Below are positions 30,858-41,218 of a stretch of DNA of 64,000 nt, one piece after another. Location: positions 11,992 to 75,991 of the forward strand of contig CAYMIW010000013.1 of assembly GCA_964390725.1 (NCBI GenBank), read 5' to 3'. The position numbers and the translations under genes are program-made. The DNA is from JAABTH01 sp964390725. GTDB taxonomy: Bacteria > Bacillota > Dethiobacteria > DTU022. A model generated the notes under the pieces. That model was not told where the DNA came from, did not search any database, and saw nothing but the letters and a program-made list of their open reading frames with translations. Within the stretch, counting starts at the first letter, position 1, and each line of letters starts with the position of its first letter.

Positions 30858-32711
30858 TTAGCGGCTTTCATTGAAATAGCTTACGATTCTTCCGGCCAGG
30901 GATGGGCTGACACCCCGCACCCGGACTAAATCTTCAGCTTTTGCCCGGCGAATATTTTCCATGCTGCCGAAGTGTTCAAGCAAAGCTGCACGTCGTGATG
31001 GGCCAACCCCGGGAACAGATTCCAGCGAGGAACGAATGGCCGCCTTACTTTTGCGGTTGCGGTGGCCGCTGACTGCAAAACGGTGCACCTCGTCGCGAAT
31101 GCGCTGAAGCATTTGCAACAGGGGGTCCTGGGCAGCCATTCGCACCGGCATGGTACTGCTTTCCAGGAAAAGCCTATCGGGGTTTTTAGCCAGCGAAACA
31201 AACGGTACTGTTTCCAGGTTTGTGCCGCGTACTGCTTTCCGGGCTGAATTTAGCTGCCCCCTGCCTCCGTCAATTAGAAGCAGATCGGGCAGGGGCCAGT
31301 CTCCTCGTTTAGCCCTTCTGGACAAAACTTCTTTCAGGGCACCGTAGTCATCACCGGGATCTGCCTGCCTGATATTAAAGTGTCTGTATGCCTTGTTGTA
31401 AGGTTCCCCATCAAGAAAGACCACCATCGCGCCAACGGGTTCATCTCCCCTTAAATGTGAAATGTCATATGCTTCAACTCTTTCAGGGGCGTTTTCCAAC
31501 CCCACCAGGCGGCCTAACTCAACCAGGGGATTTTCTGCAAAACCGGACTGCGCAGCCTGTTCTTCCTCCAGGTGCAACATACCATTCCGGAAAGCAAGGT
31601 CAACCAGTTTCCTCAGGGAACCTCGTTTTGGCAGATGTAGTCTTACCTTGCGTCCCGCTTTGGTTCTTAACCACTCTTCAAGCAGTTTCAACTCTGCCGG
31701 CTCAACTGAAAGGAGAATTTCCCGCGGTATGGATTCTACCCGATGGTAATAGGATTTTATAAAAGAACTGATAATTACCTGATCATCTATTTCATCAGTT
31801 CCCTGAAGGGAAAAATGTTCCTGCCTGAGAAGCTTGCCCCTTCTAACCTGAAACAGCTGAACTGCCACGCGTTTTTCCAGGCGGACCAGGGCCAGAATAT
31901 CACGATCAGGGCTGTTCTCCGCCTGGAGCATTTTCTGCTGCTGACCCGTTATCTGCTGCAGGGTCTGCAGGCGATCCCGCAGGCGTGCGGCTTCTTCGAA
32001 CTGTTCCGAGGCTGCTGCCTGGTTCATCTTTAGTTTAAGATTCTCTTCCAGTTCTCCGTGGCGACCCTGTAAAAACATTTCTATCTGCCTGACCATCTCG
32101 TTATATTCCTCCGGCTGAACCGCTGCCTGACCGCGACAGGGTGCCAGGCAGCGGTTCATCTGGTAGTTAAGACAAGGTCTTGTCCCGGAAGGATTTCCGT
32201 CAAGCGGCTGTCGACATCGGCGCAGGGGGAATATTGCCCCCAGGAATTGCATCGTTTCTCTTACTGCCCCCACATCGGTATAAGGACCAAATCTTTTTTC
32301 TACCCGGTCCGGGTGGGTCTGATACCTACCTCTTTTTGAACCTTTTTGAGATAACCGCAGCAGTTCCAGGCGGGGATATAGTTCAGGCGTTATCAGCAGA
32401 TAAGGGTAATCTTTGTCATCCTTCATGATCACGTTAAAGCGGGGCCTGTACTCCTTGATCAGGCTACATTCAAGGATAAGCGCTTCAACTTCACTGTCGG
32501 TAACTATATAATCAATGTCGTCCAACCGGCCCTGCAGGGATTGTAACCGGGGTGAACCGGAAACATTATCAGCCAGGTAAGAACGTACTCGCTTACGCAG
32601 TGATATTGCTTTCCCAACATATATAACCCGGTCATTCTTGTCCTTAAGCAGATAAACTCCCGGCTGGTCTGGTAAGCGGCTCACTTTTTCTTTCAACTGC
32701 TCCAGTGACAT
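30858..32711 (-). CDS. uvrC: Excinuclease ABC subunit C
   Basis: This 617-residue endonuclease makes both incisions in nucleotide excision repair. It contains the GIY-YIG domain (GVYLLKDKNDRVIYVGKAIS, residues 18-37) for the 3' cut, a UVR motif (about 205-240) that contacts UvrB, a cysteine cluster, the RNase H-like domain for the 5' cut (VEAYDISHLRGDEPVGAMVV; LLLIDGGRGQLN) and tandem helix-hairpin-helix motifs at the end (SVPGVGPSRRAALLEHFGS; LVRVRGVSPSLAGRIV). It starts 13 bases after uvrA, completing a uvrB-uvrA-uvrC operon. Confidence 0.97.
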   Translation of the reverse strand: MSLEQLKEKVSRLPDQPGVYLLKDKNDRVIYVGKAISLRKRVRSYLADNVSGSPRLQSLQGRLDDIDYIVTDSEVEALILECSLIKEYRPRFNVIMKDDKDYPYLLITPELYPRLELLRLSQKGSKRGRYQTHPDRVEKRFGPYTDVGAVRETMQFLGAIFPLRRCRQPLDGNPSGTRPCLNYQMNRCLAPCRGQAAVQPEEYNEMVRQIEMFLQGRHGELEENLKLKMNQAAASEQFEEAARLRDRLQTLQQITGQQQKMLQAENSPDRDILALVRLEKRVAVQLFQVRRGKLLRQEHFSLQGTDEIDDQVIISSFIKSYYHRVESIPREILLSVEPAELKLLEEWLRTKAGRKVRLHLPKRGSLRKLVDLAFRNGMLHLEEEQAAQSGFAENPLVELGRLVGLENAPERVEAYDISHLRGDEPVGAMVVFLDGEPYNKAYRHFNIRQADPGDDYGALKEVLSRRAKRGDWPLPDLLLIDGGRGQLNSARKAVRGTNLETVPFVSLAKNPDRLFLESSTMPVRMAAQDPLLQMLQRIRDEVHRFAVSGHRNRKSKAAIRSSLESVPGVGPSRRAALLEHFGSMENIRRAKAEDLVRVRGVSPSLAGRIVSYFNESR

Positions 32712-32724
32712 TGTTTTCCCCTGT

Positions 32725-35532
32725 TTAAAGTATTTTCTTTAACCACTGCCCGGTAATTGAATCAGGACAGGCTGCTACATCCTCGGGAGAACCGGAGGCT
32801 ACCACCATTCCACCTCCGTCGCCTCCTTCAGGACCAAGATCAATCAGGTAATCGGCCCTTTTAATAACCTCCAGGTTGTGTTCAATAACCACCACACTGT
32901 TACCGCTTTCAACCAGGCGTTCCAGGATAATAAGCAATTTGCTGATGTCATCGAGATGCAAGCCGGTAGTCGGCTCGTCCAGAATATAAAGGCTGCGTCC
33001 GTTACTTCGCCGGGATAGTTCGGTCGCCAGCTTAACCCGCTGCGCCTCACCTCCCGAGAGTGTGGTTGCCGGCTGGCCCAGCCTTATGTAACCCAGACCA
33101 ACATCAAAAAGCAGCTGCAGCTTGCGTTCAATTTTCGGTATAGCCGAGAAAAAATTTAAGGCTTCTTCGACAGACATGGCCAGGACATCAGCAATATTCT
33201 TTTCTTTATAGTAAACCTCGAGTGTTTCCCGGTTATATCGCTTACTTCCACATACTTCACAGGGCACATATACATCGGGCAGAAAATGCATTTCAATTCT
33301 CAGGATACCGTCACCCCTACAGGCTTCGCAGCGCCCGCCTTTAACATTAAAGCTGAATCGCCCCTGCTTATAACCGCGGCGACGCGATTCCGCTGTTTTG
33401 GAAAATAGCTCGCGAATTCCGTCGAATAAGCCGGTGTAGGTAGCCGGGTTTGAACGGGGAGTACGGCCAATCGGTGACTGGTCAATTTCAATTACCTTGT
33501 CCAAATGCTCTATTCCTTCAATTACCCGGTGTTTGCCTGCCTGAACTCTTGAGCGGGTCAGTTTACGCGATAACCCTTTCGAAAGAATATCATTGATCAG
33601 TGTACTCTTACCCGAACCCGATACTCCCGTCACGCAGCTAAATAGACCAAGAGGTATGCCAACATCAATGTCTTTCAGGTTATGCTCACATGCCCCCCTG
33701 ACCCAAAGCCAGCGCTCATTGGTTTTTCTCCGCTGTTCTGGTACGGTAACAGAACGCCTGCCTGCGAGATAATCTCCGGTAATCGAAGCCTCGGCTGCTG
33801 TTATATCGTTCACTGTACCCTGGGCGACTATTTCTCCTCCTCCGGCTCCCGCTCCCGGTCCGATATCTACCAGGTGATCAGCGCTGCGAATAGTTTCTTC
33901 ATCGTGTTCAACCACCAAAACTGTGTTACCTAGATCCCGTAACCTTTTCAGTGTGTCGATCAATCGGGCATTATCTCTCTGGTGCAGGCCAATACTCGGT
34001 TCATCAAGAATATATATTACCCCGGTCAATCCGGAACCGATCTGGGTGGCAAGACGAATCCTCTGGGCCTCGCCGCCCGAGAGAGTAGCCGCTGCCCTGT
34101 CCAGGGTCAGGTATTGTAACCCCACGTTACGCAGAAACTGCAAACGCTCACCAATTTCTTTCAGCACCTGCTTTGCTATTTTTTCTTCCCTGGAGTTCAA
34201 CTCCAGTTTATCGAAAAAGACTGATGCCTCTTCAACAGTTAAAGCAGAAATATCAGCTATATTGCGCCCGGCCAGCAGCACAGAAAGGCTGGAAGGTTTT
34301 AAACGCCGTCCCTTGCATACAGGGCAGGGCCTTACCTGCATATAGCGCTCCAGTTCATTTCTTATATCCTCCGATTCGGTTGCCCCGTAGCGACGTTCAA
34401 GCAATCTTAATACACCGGGAAACGCCTTGCGGTAGTTACGCACTTTTTTAAACATGTTTACATAGCGAAAATTTATTTTTTCTGACGAACCATACAATAT
34501 TTTTTCTTTTAAATCCGCTTTAATATCACGAAAAGGCATATCCAGGTCTACATCCCAAGCTTTTGCCGCTGAATTTAGAAACTGCTGGTAATAATTCTGA
34601 CCTGAAAATGGGTGAATTGCCCCTTCATTCAGGGACAACTCCGGATAAGGGATGACCAGCTCGGCGGCAAACTCGGCTTTTGTCCCCAGGCCGCTGCATT
34701 CTGGACAAGCTCCGTACGGGGTGTTAAAAGAAAAAATCCTCGGGCTGATTTCATCGAAACTAAACCCACACTGGGCACAGGCCAGGTTTTCACTAAAAAG
34801 TGTTTCACCGACTCCTGCGGCTTCAACTAATACTAACCCCTCACTGAGTTTAAGCGAAGTCTCAATAGAATCTGCCAGGCGCGACTGGATCCCTTCACGA
34901 ATTATCAAGCGGTCTACAACAACCTCAATTGTATGTTTTTTCTGTTTATCCAGTATTATTTCTTCTTCAAGATCATGAACTGCTCCGTCCACCCTGATTC
35001 TGACATAGCCCTTGCGCCGCATATCTTCAAACAGCTTCACGTATTCTCCCTTACGGCTTCTCACCAGGGGAGCCAGCACCTGGATACGGGTTTCTTCGGG
35101 AAGTTCAACTATTTGATCAACCATCTGCTGGACAGCCTGGCTGCTGATCGGTATCTCGCAATTCGGACAAAAAGGCCGGCCGATCCGGGCAAAAAGCAGA
35201 CGGATATAATCATATATTTCAGTTACCGTCCCTACCGTTGAACGAGGGTTACGCGATGCTGTTTTTTGATCAATCGATATTGCCGGTGATAAACCTTCAA
35301 TATGATCAAGGTCAGGTTTATCCATCTGACCCAGAAACTGGCGGGCATATGCTGATAGAGATTCTACATAACGTCTCTGTCCTTCAGCATATATGGTATC
35401 AAAAGCAAGCGAAGATTTTCCCGATCCGCTCAGCCCGGTAAATACAATCATTTTATTTCGCGGCAGGGAGAGATTAATATTCTTCAGGTTATGCTCTCTC
35501 GCTCCGCGAATAATTATTTCTCCTGATAACAA
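32725..35532 (-). CDS. uvrA: Excinuclease ABC subunit A
   Basis: This 935-residue damage-recognition ATPase has two ABC modules: Walker A FTGLSGSGKSSLA (near 31) and VTGVSGSGKSTLI (near 637), with signature motifs LSGGEAQRIRLA and LSGGEAQRVKLA and Walker B segments ending DEPSIGLH and DEPTTGLH. Zinc-binding cysteine pairs occur in FCPNCEIPI, CAQCGFSF/CPECSGLG and GRCEACRGDG/CEVCGSKRY. Length and motifs are normal. The start is a TTG nine bases after GAGGAG, a ribosome site that overlaps the uvrB stop codon, so the genes are translationally linked. Confidence 0.97.
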   Translation of the reverse strand: MLSGEIIIRGAREHNLKNINLSLPRNKMIVFTGLSGSGKSSLAFDTIYAEGQRRYVESLSAYARQFLGQMDKPDLDHIEGLSPAISIDQKTASRNPRSTVGTVTEIYDYIRLLFARIGRPFCPNCEIPISSQAVQQMVDQIVELPEETRIQVLAPLVRSRKGEYVKLFEDMRRKGYVRIRVDGAVHDLEEEIILDKQKKHTIEVVVDRLIIREGIQSRLADSIETSLKLSEGLVLVEAAGVGETLFSENLACAQCGFSFDEISPRIFSFNTPYGACPECSGLGTKAEFAAELVIPYPELSLNEGAIHPFSGQNYYQQFLNSAAKAWDVDLDMPFRDIKADLKEKILYGSSEKINFRYVNMFKKVRNYRKAFPGVLRLLERRYGATESEDIRNELERYMQVRPCPVCKGRRLKPSSLSVLLAGRNIADISALTVEEASVFFDKLELNSREEKIAKQVLKEIGERLQFLRNVGLQYLTLDRAAATLSGGEAQRIRLATQIGSGLTGVIYILDEPSIGLHQRDNARLIDTLKRLRDLGNTVLVVEHDEETIRSADHLVDIGPGAGAGGGEIVAQGTVNDITAAEASITGDYLAGRRSVTVPEQRRKTNERWLWVRGACEHNLKDIDVGIPLGLFSCVTGVSGSGKSTLINDILSKGLSRKLTRSRVQAGKHRVIEGIEHLDKVIEIDQSPIGRTPRSNPATYTGLFDGIRELFSKTAESRRRGYKQGRFSFNVKGGRCEACRGDGILRIEMHFLPDVYVPCEVCGSKRYNRETLEVYYKEKNIADVLAMSVEEALNFFSAIPKIERKLQLLFDVGLGYIRLGQPATTLSGGEAQRVKLATELSRRSNGRSLYILDEPTTGLHLDDISKLLIILERLVESGNSVVVIEHNLEVIKRADYLIDLGPEGGDGGGMVVASGSPEDVAACPDSITGQWLKKIL

Positions 35533-35545
35533 TTACTTCAGCTCC

Positions 35546-37558
35546 TCAAATCTGTTTTTCCAGTTCAAAAATCAGGTCTCTCAATTCAGCCGCTCGCTCA
35601 AAAGCCAGTTCCCGTGATGCCTGAAGCATTTCCTTCCGCAGCTTCTCAACTGTTTTTCGACGTTTTTGAACAGGCAGGGAACGGTATTCTTCCGGCATAT
35701 AAGCCGCTTCGCCCTCTGCCGCCACTGTTGCTTCGATCAGTGAACGGATAGGCTTGATAATCGTTGTTGGAACTATGTCATGTTCTTCATTATAGGCAAT
35801 CTGAATCTGGCGCCGCCGCTCTGTCTCACCAATTGCCCTGCTCATTGAAGGGGTTATCGTTTCCGCATACATAATAACCCGTCCTTCAACATTCCGGGCA
35901 GTCCGCCCGATAGTCTGAATCAACGACCTTTCCGAGCGAAGGAAACCTTCTTTGTCAGCATCAAGAATAGCAACCAGGGTAACCTCGGGCAGGTCAAGTC
36001 CTTCCCTGAGCAGGTTGATCCCAATTAAAACATCGAATTCTCCCGAACGTAAACCCCTGATTATTGTCATACGCTCAAGAGCATCAATGTCTGAATGCAT
36101 ATAGCGAACCCTGATACCCATATTCTTGTAAAAATCGGTCAGATCTTCTGCCATCCGCTTGGTCATAGTTGTCACCAGTACGCGTTGACCTTTTTCAGCC
36201 CGAACCTTTATTTCACCATAAAGATCATCAACCTGACCTTCTGCCGGGCGCACTTCAACCAGGGGATCAACCAGGCCGGTCGGCCTGATAATCTGCTCGA
36301 TAACATCCGTGCTGTGCTCCTGCTCCCAGGGGCCCGGGGTTGCAGAAACCAGGATTACCTGGTCAATTAAAGCCTCAAATTCATCAAATTTAAGCGGTCG
36401 GTTATCCAGGGCAGAAGGCAACCTGAAACCGTGTTCCACCAAAGTACTTTTACGCGAATAATCCCCCTTGTACATTCCATTAATCTGGGGAATGGTTATG
36501 TGAGACTCATCTATCACCAGCAGCATATCTTCCGGGAAATAGTCAATCAGGGTTGCCGGGCGGCTGCCGGCCAATCGGCCGTCAAGGTGACGTGAATAAT
36601 TCTCGATGCCGCTGCAAAAACCTATTTCCTGCATCATTTCAATATCATAATTGGTACGCTGCTCCAGGCGCTGGGCTTCGAGCAACCTGTCCCGACTACG
36701 GAAATATTCTAACCGTTCATGCAGCTCTTCTTCGATATCAGCAATAGCCCGCTTCAGCTCGTCCGGTGCTGTCACATAGTGCGTTGCCGGGAAAATTGCT
36801 GCATGCATCCGGTCAGCAATTACTTTACCGCTAAGCAAATCTATTTCCCTGATTCGTTCAATTTCATCGCCAAAAAGTTCTACCCGCAAGGCAGCTTCCG
36901 AGAGTGATGCAGGAATAATTTCCACCACATCGCCCCGGACCCGGAAAGTGCCCCGGTGAAAATCAATTTCATTACGCTCGTAATGTATAGCCACCAGTCG
37001 GTTAATAATATCATCACGACTGATTCTGTTTCCCGGCCGCAGAGAAAGAACCTGGTCCTGATATTCGGCCGGGGAACCTAGGCCATAAATACAGGAAACC
37101 GACGCCACTATAATTACATCTTTCCTTTCCAGGAGTGAACTGGTGGCAGAGTGACGCAACTTATCAATTTCGTCGTTTATAGAAGAATCTTTCTCTATAT
37201 ATGTGTCACTGGAAGGCAGGTAAGCCTCCGGCTGATAATAATCGTAATAACTGATAAAGTATTCAACAGCATTGTCTGGAAACAGCTCCTTGAATTCACT
37301 GCATAACTGGGCAGCCAGTATTTTATTCGGTGCCATAACCAGGGTTGGTCGCTGCACTTCTTCTATAACATTGGCTATGGTAAATGTTTTCCCGGAGCCG
37401 GTAACTCCAAGCAGGGTCTGGTAACTGGAGCCCCGGCGCAGTCCTTGCACCAGGGCTTTGATTGCTTGCGGCTGATCACCTGAAGGTTTATGATCCGCCT
37501 TGATCTTGAAAGGTTTGTTATCGATCAGGAGGCACCTCCATCTACCTGTACTATTCAA
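35546..37558 (-). CDS. uvrB: Excinuclease ABC subunit B
   Basis: This roughly 660-residue helicase-like subunit loads onto damage after UvrA. It shows Walker A (LLGVTGSGKTFTIAN), the beta-hairpin that clamps DNA (ISYYDYYQPEAYLPSSDTYI), the DESH box, the motif V/VI helicase parts (LIGINLLREGLDLPEV; TIGRTARN) and a C-terminal UVR motif (residues about 630-665). The start is uncertain: a TTG at 37558 has no ribosome site, while GGAGG lies six bases before an in-frame CTG (LIDNKPFKIKADH), which fits the usual N-terminus better. A rare CTG start is possible. The GGAGG can pair with the CCTCC just after it. Confidence 0.96.
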   Translation of the reverse strand: MNSTGRWRCLLIDNKPFKIKADHKPSGDQPQAIKALVQGLRRGSSYQTLLGVTGSGKTFTIANVIEEVQRPTLVMAPNKILAAQLCSEFKELFPDNAVEYFISYYDYYQPEAYLPSSDTYIEKDSSINDEIDKLRHSATSSLLERKDVIIVASVSCIYGLGSPAEYQDQVLSLRPGNRISRDDIINRLVAIHYERNEIDFHRGTFRVRGDVVEIIPASLSEAALRVELFGDEIERIREIDLLSGKVIADRMHAAIFPATHYVTAPDELKRAIADIEEELHERLEYFRSRDRLLEAQRLEQRTNYDIEMMQEIGFCSGIENYSRHLDGRLAGSRPATLIDYFPEDMLLVIDESHITIPQINGMYKGDYSRKSTLVEHGFRLPSALDNRPLKFDEFEALIDQVILVSATPGPWEQEHSTDVIEQIIRPTGLVDPLVEVRPAEGQVDDLYGEIKVRAEKGQRVLVTTMTKRMAEDLTDFYKNMGIRVRYMHSDIDALERMTIIRGLRSGEFDVLIGINLLREGLDLPEVTLVAILDADKEGFLRSERSLIQTIGRTARNVEGRVIMYAETITPSMSRAIGETERRRQIQIAYNEEHDIVPTTIIKPIRSLIEATVAAEGEAAYMPEEYRSLPVQKRRKTVEKLRKEMLQASRELAFERAAELRDLIFELEKQI

Positions 37559-37597
37559 GGAAATTTAATCTTTAAAATACTGCTAAATTTTTAATTG

Positions 37598-38176
37598 TTA
37601 GCTTAGAAATTGTTCCATTACAACCATCGCCAGACCGATAATAATGAAAAGCAATGCTGTGCCAGCTTTCAGGTATAACGGCTTTAAACGGGAGACAATC
37701 CTGCTACCAAGGAATACAGCAAGCAGGTGATTGCATAATATTGCTGCCATAGCTCCGGCAAATACAGCAACCGGGTAGCCTGTTCCCGCAGCCAGCATCA
37801 TTGTTGCAAGCTGGCTTTTGTCACCGAATTCAGCTAAAAAAACCAGGCACATAGTCGGCAGCAAACCACCCCTGCAATTTACCGGATCCTCTTTCTTTTC
37901 CCGACGGAAACCGTAATAAAGGCCGATTAAAATAAATATCAGGCCGGCGATAACCGAAACAAGGTTGTGGGGAATGTATTTATAGATAAAACTCCCGGCA
38001 ATAACCGCCAACCCCATTACCGCGCCCATGGCAATTAAAGCTCCACTCAGAACCTGTGGCGCTGGATAACGACAGGCCATAGTCATGGTTATCAGTTGGG
38101 TTTTATCACCAAATTCTGCAACAAATACTGCTAAAAACGCAGCTACTGCTGCTGCTATCAATAGTAGCACCACCAA
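37598..38176 (-). CDS. UPF0016/GDT1 family Mn2+/Ca2+ transporter
   Basis: This 192-residue membrane protein has six helices in two repeats, each with the family signature E-x-G-D-(K/R)-(T/S): AEFGDKTQL near residue 20 and AEFGDKSQL near 116. These acidic residues form the cation path. Eukaryotic relatives (TMEM165, Gdt1) and bacterial MneA-type relatives move Mn2+ or Ca2+, usually as exporters in exchange for protons. The central loop (GFRREKKEDPVNCRGG) is cytoplasmic or external. It starts at a TTG or neighbouring GTG; no clear ribosome site is visible. It lies between the MinJ-like gene and uvrB. Confidence 0.88.
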   Translation of the reverse strand: MVVLLLIAAAVAAFLAVFVAEFGDKTQLITMTMACRYPAPQVLSGALIAMGAVMGLAVIAGSFIYKYIPHNLVSVIAGLIFILIGLYYGFRREKKEDPVNCRGGLLPTMCLVFLAEFGDKSQLATMMLAAGTGYPVAVFAGAMAAILCNHLLAVFLGSRIVSRLKPLYLKAGTALLFIIIGLAMVVMEQFLS

Positions 38177-38263
38177 AAATTGATTTATTCAGGAACCTGG
38201 GACAATAAGGTTGATTAGTATTTTGTGATCTTCACAAAAATTTTAACCAAATCATCCAACCTT

Positions 38264-39649
38264 TCAGCTACTACTCCTGAAAAAGTTTTTAATCTTCATT
38301 TTCAGGCGTTTAAATTTCACCCGGGGATCATTTCGCTTAAGCTGAAGATAAACAGGGGAATCGGCTGAAGGCACCGGGATCACTCCCAGGGTCGCACCCC
38401 GCTGCAGCAGGTAGCGAAAACTACTTCTATTTAACTTTGACTGAAAGGATTCGCCTTTTTCTCCTTCGTCTTGATTCTTTTTCTTCAAAATAAGCGAGAA
38501 AGTCTCATTTTTGCGGTATCCTTCCAACAAAACCAAAAAGTAGCTTTCTTCAATTTTACGTAACAGCTCTTCTCCCCCGTTGACCTGGTCGGAATTGATC
38601 CTGGTAATTCTGTCTCCCGTTTGTAATCCTGCTTCTTCAGCTGCTGATCCGGGTATTACCATAAGAAGGGTTACACCCTGATCATCAACCTCATAACAGG
38701 GAGTTTTTTTAGTATCCAGCTTCTTACTATACAGGATAAGCAGCTCATGACCCAATGGAGCAAAGATAACTCCCGGTAAAACCAGGAATGACAAGTACTC
38801 TGAAGAGATAGCAATAATGAGCAGTATAATGCTGTATAATGCCAGCCACTTGGATGAAAATAGTGTTTTAACCCGGGGTCCCGCAGTAAAGGCCAGGTCG
38901 GAATAACCAAGCCCGGCTGCCACCGGGATAACCATGTATTGAAGGCTCTGCCCTTCACCGGGCTGAATAACAGATTTAAGAATCGGCCACCAATCCGGCA
39001 TGGAAACACCGACAATTTCAGTCTGGGCTACTACAGTTACCAGTAAGGCTACAAGGGGGAGCGGCCAAAATCGCTGCAATGTAAAAGCTCCCACAACTTT
39101 TCCATCATCCTGCTTCAGGTAAATCGGGCTGCTGCCCCAGTGGCCGCCAATATAGATCAGCATAGCTTCAACAAGGTGCAGCAAACCTATTAAAACCAGC
39201 AGCGCCGGTATATGAATCTTCAACAGGGAATCAATTATTCCCAACTCGATCAACCCGGGGAAAATCGGCAGCATTATATATTTCACCAGGAGTACAGCAA
39301 CCGCTACTATTCCACCGGCATAAGAAAAACAGAGATAGCGCGGGTTGATCAGTAGCAGCAAAAGGGCAACCGGCCAAATAAAATAAAGACCTATTTGCTC
39401 CAGGGAAAGACCAAGCAAAACCAGGATGACCGAAGCAATAAAACCTCCCAGGAGCCCCAACCCCAGCGAGGTAAGCATTTGCCTGCCAATGGGGTTTATT
39501 ACTCGTCCATACAAACTTTCCTCGGTTGCAGCCACCCGGCGGTATTGCAAAAATACCAGGAACAGGACAATCCAGAAAATTGGCATTATCAGGGTCAGCG
39601 CAAAGGTTGCCAGGAATATCTGACCTATGTCAAAGATAAACTGCACCAC
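38264..39649 (-). CDS. MinJ-like PDZ membrane protein
   Basis: This 461-residue protein has about eight membrane helices followed by a PDZ domain (residues about 310-390: GVTLLMVIPGSAAEEAGLQTGDRI, in two parts) and a basic soluble tail. Its position directly after a ctpB-type protease gene, four bases apart with GGAGGGG as ribosome site, is the arrangement of yvjB(ctpB)-minJ in Bacillus. MinJ bridges DivIVA and MinD for division-site placement. Orthology is inferred from topology and context, not from motif identity; the protein could instead be a general PDZ-domain scaffold for the adjacent protease. The start is a GTG. Confidence 0.7.
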   Translation of the reverse strand: MVQFIFDIGQIFLATFALTLIMPIFWIVLFLVFLQYRRVAATEESLYGRVINPIGRQMLTSLGLGLLGGFIASVILVLLGLSLEQIGLYFIWPVALLLLLINPRYLCFSYAGGIVAVAVLLVKYIMLPIFPGLIELGIIDSLLKIHIPALLVLIGLLHLVEAMLIYIGGHWGSSPIYLKQDDGKVVGAFTLQRFWPLPLVALLVTVVAQTEIVGVSMPDWWPILKSVIQPGEGQSLQYMVIPVAAGLGYSDLAFTAGPRVKTLFSSKWLALYSIILLIIAISSEYLSFLVLPGVIFAPLGHELLILYSKKLDTKKTPCYEVDDQGVTLLMVIPGSAAEEAGLQTGDRITRINSDQVNGGEELLRKIEESYFLVLLEGYRKNETFSLILKKKNQDEGEKGESFQSKLNRSSFRYLLQRGATLGVIPVPSADSPVYLQLKRNDPRVKFKRLKMKIKNFFRSSS

Positions 39650-39653
39650 TTAG

Positions 39654-41135
39654 CTATTCCCCTCCCAAAACTGTCCACAATCCAGGTTTATCAAACATGT
39701 CAAGAGCATAATTCAACTGTTCATCATTTTCACCGGCTGCCCGGTCGAGGGCTTCTCTCAATACAACCCAGGTTTGATCATTAAAGGTACCGCTACCGGC
39801 AAGTCCGCCATCTTCCTGGAAAGCGGTAAGAGCAATCCTCGTCTGGGTATCAAAGAAACCGGTTACCTTAATGTTGTAATCAAGCTGCTCTAGCATTAAC
39901 TGCAACATCTCTACATCCGGTCCAAAATCCCCCTCTTCAAGACTTCCCGGGAAAAAGTAGCGATAATAACGGAGGATTTCCGGCATCTCCACTTCGAAAT
40001 CAGGCTCTATACCGTGCTTGTGAATATCATGGCCGGAAGGTGTAAAATACCTGGCCATGGTTAAGAGTATGGCATTTTCACCCGAGAGCTGGGCCAGCTG
40101 CTGAACTGAAGCCTTGCCGAAAGTAGTTTTTCCTACCAGCAGGGCAGCACCACGATCCTGCAGGGCCCCGGCCAGCAGTTCAGCCGAACTGGCTGAATCC
40201 TCATTGATCAGCACCGCTATCGGGTATGGTTTCTTTTCCGCGCTGGAATAGTAAATTGTCTTAACTTCGTCGTTGCGACCGACCAACCTGACGATTTCTC
40301 CTTCGGGAACTAACAGCTTAGCCACTTCCACTGCCTGATCAACCAAGCCCCCTGGATTATTACGCAGGTCAATAATCAACCCTTTGTTCAATCCGCTTTG
40401 CTCCATCTGGTTAAATTTACCACTGAATTCATTAAAAGTATTGCTGTCAAAACTCTCAATTCTAATATAACCGAGACCATCGGAAAGCATCTCACCAAAA
40501 ACTGTTCCGATACTAATCTCTTCCCGATCTACCAGCAGGCTGATCGGATCATCCGCACCCGGTCTTTTAACCAAAACCTCAACCATGGTGCCATCAGGAC
40601 CTCTCAGTAACTCAACCGCACGGTTGAGACCCTGCCCGGTCAGTTCATGACCATCAGCTTCAAGAAGGCGATCTCCAGGCATTAATCCTTTTCTGGCAGC
40701 TGGAGACTCCGGAAAGGTTTCATAGACAACGATATTCTGGTAAGCCTCAATAATACGAACACCAATACCGCTGTACGAACCCCTGGTTTCACTGATAAAC
40801 TCTTCAAGTTCAACCGGATCATAAAACCTGACCTGGGGATCTTCCAGGCTTTGAACCATACCTTTTACAGCGCCTTCAATCAAGTGCTGCTTATCTACGG
40901 GGTCATAATAATAATTAGAGATCACATCAATTGCTTCAAAAATGATCACCGCATCAGGATCAACCTGGTTGGCTGCGGGTTCATACCTGATAACTGTAGA
41001 TGACTGATCTCCACCAGTGTCGGTGTCGTTATTTCGCATAGCCGAATAATAGGTAATCATGTTAGTTGCGATTAATACCACAACAAATATAATCAGCAAG
41101 ATAAAGATTGTTTTTCTACTGCTGTTTTCTGTCAT
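39654..41135 (-). CDS. ctpB: S41 carboxy-terminal processing protease with PG-binding domain
   Basis: This 493-residue exported protease of the CtpA/CtpB family has an N-terminal membrane anchor (FILLIIFVVVLIATNMITYY), a PDZ domain (about 110-195), the S41 catalytic domain with Ser in NEDSASSAELLAGALQDR and Lys in LLVGKTTFGKASVQQL, and a C-terminal peptidoglycan-binding domain (about 415-475; FGPDVEMLQLMLEQLDY). In Bacillus, CtpB cleaves SpoIVFA during sporulation. I chose the ATG at 41135, nine bases after GGAG; an ATG three codons upstream abuts that site. It follows asnS and its terminator and is co-transcribed with the MinJ-like gene. Confidence 0.92.
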   Translation of the reverse strand: MTENSSRKTIFILLIIFVVVLIATNMITYYSAMRNNDTDTGGDQSSTVIRYEPAANQVDPDAVIIFEAIDVISNYYYDPVDKQHLIEGAVKGMVQSLEDPQVRFYDPVELEEFISETRGSYSGIGVRIIEAYQNIVVYETFPESPAARKGLMPGDRLLEADGHELTGQGLNRAVELLRGPDGTMVEVLVKRPGADDPISLLVDREEISIGTVFGEMLSDGLGYIRIESFDSNTFNEFSGKFNQMEQSGLNKGLIIDLRNNPGGLVDQAVEVAKLLVPEGEIVRLVGRNDEVKTIYYSSAEKKPYPIAVLINEDSASSAELLAGALQDRGAALLVGKTTFGKASVQQLAQLSGENAILLTMARYFTPSGHDIHKHGIEPDFEVEMPEILRYYRYFFPGSLEEGDFGPDVEMLQLMLEQLDYNIKVTGFFDTQTRIALTAFQEDGGLAGSGTFNDQTWVVLREALDRAAGENDEQLNYALDMFDKPGLWTVLGGE

Positions 41136-41218
41136 TGTTAACATCTCCTGTAAAAATATGCTACATTACTATAACTTATTAACGAAAATGCCTTCCTATA
41201 ATCATACCATATATGGGC

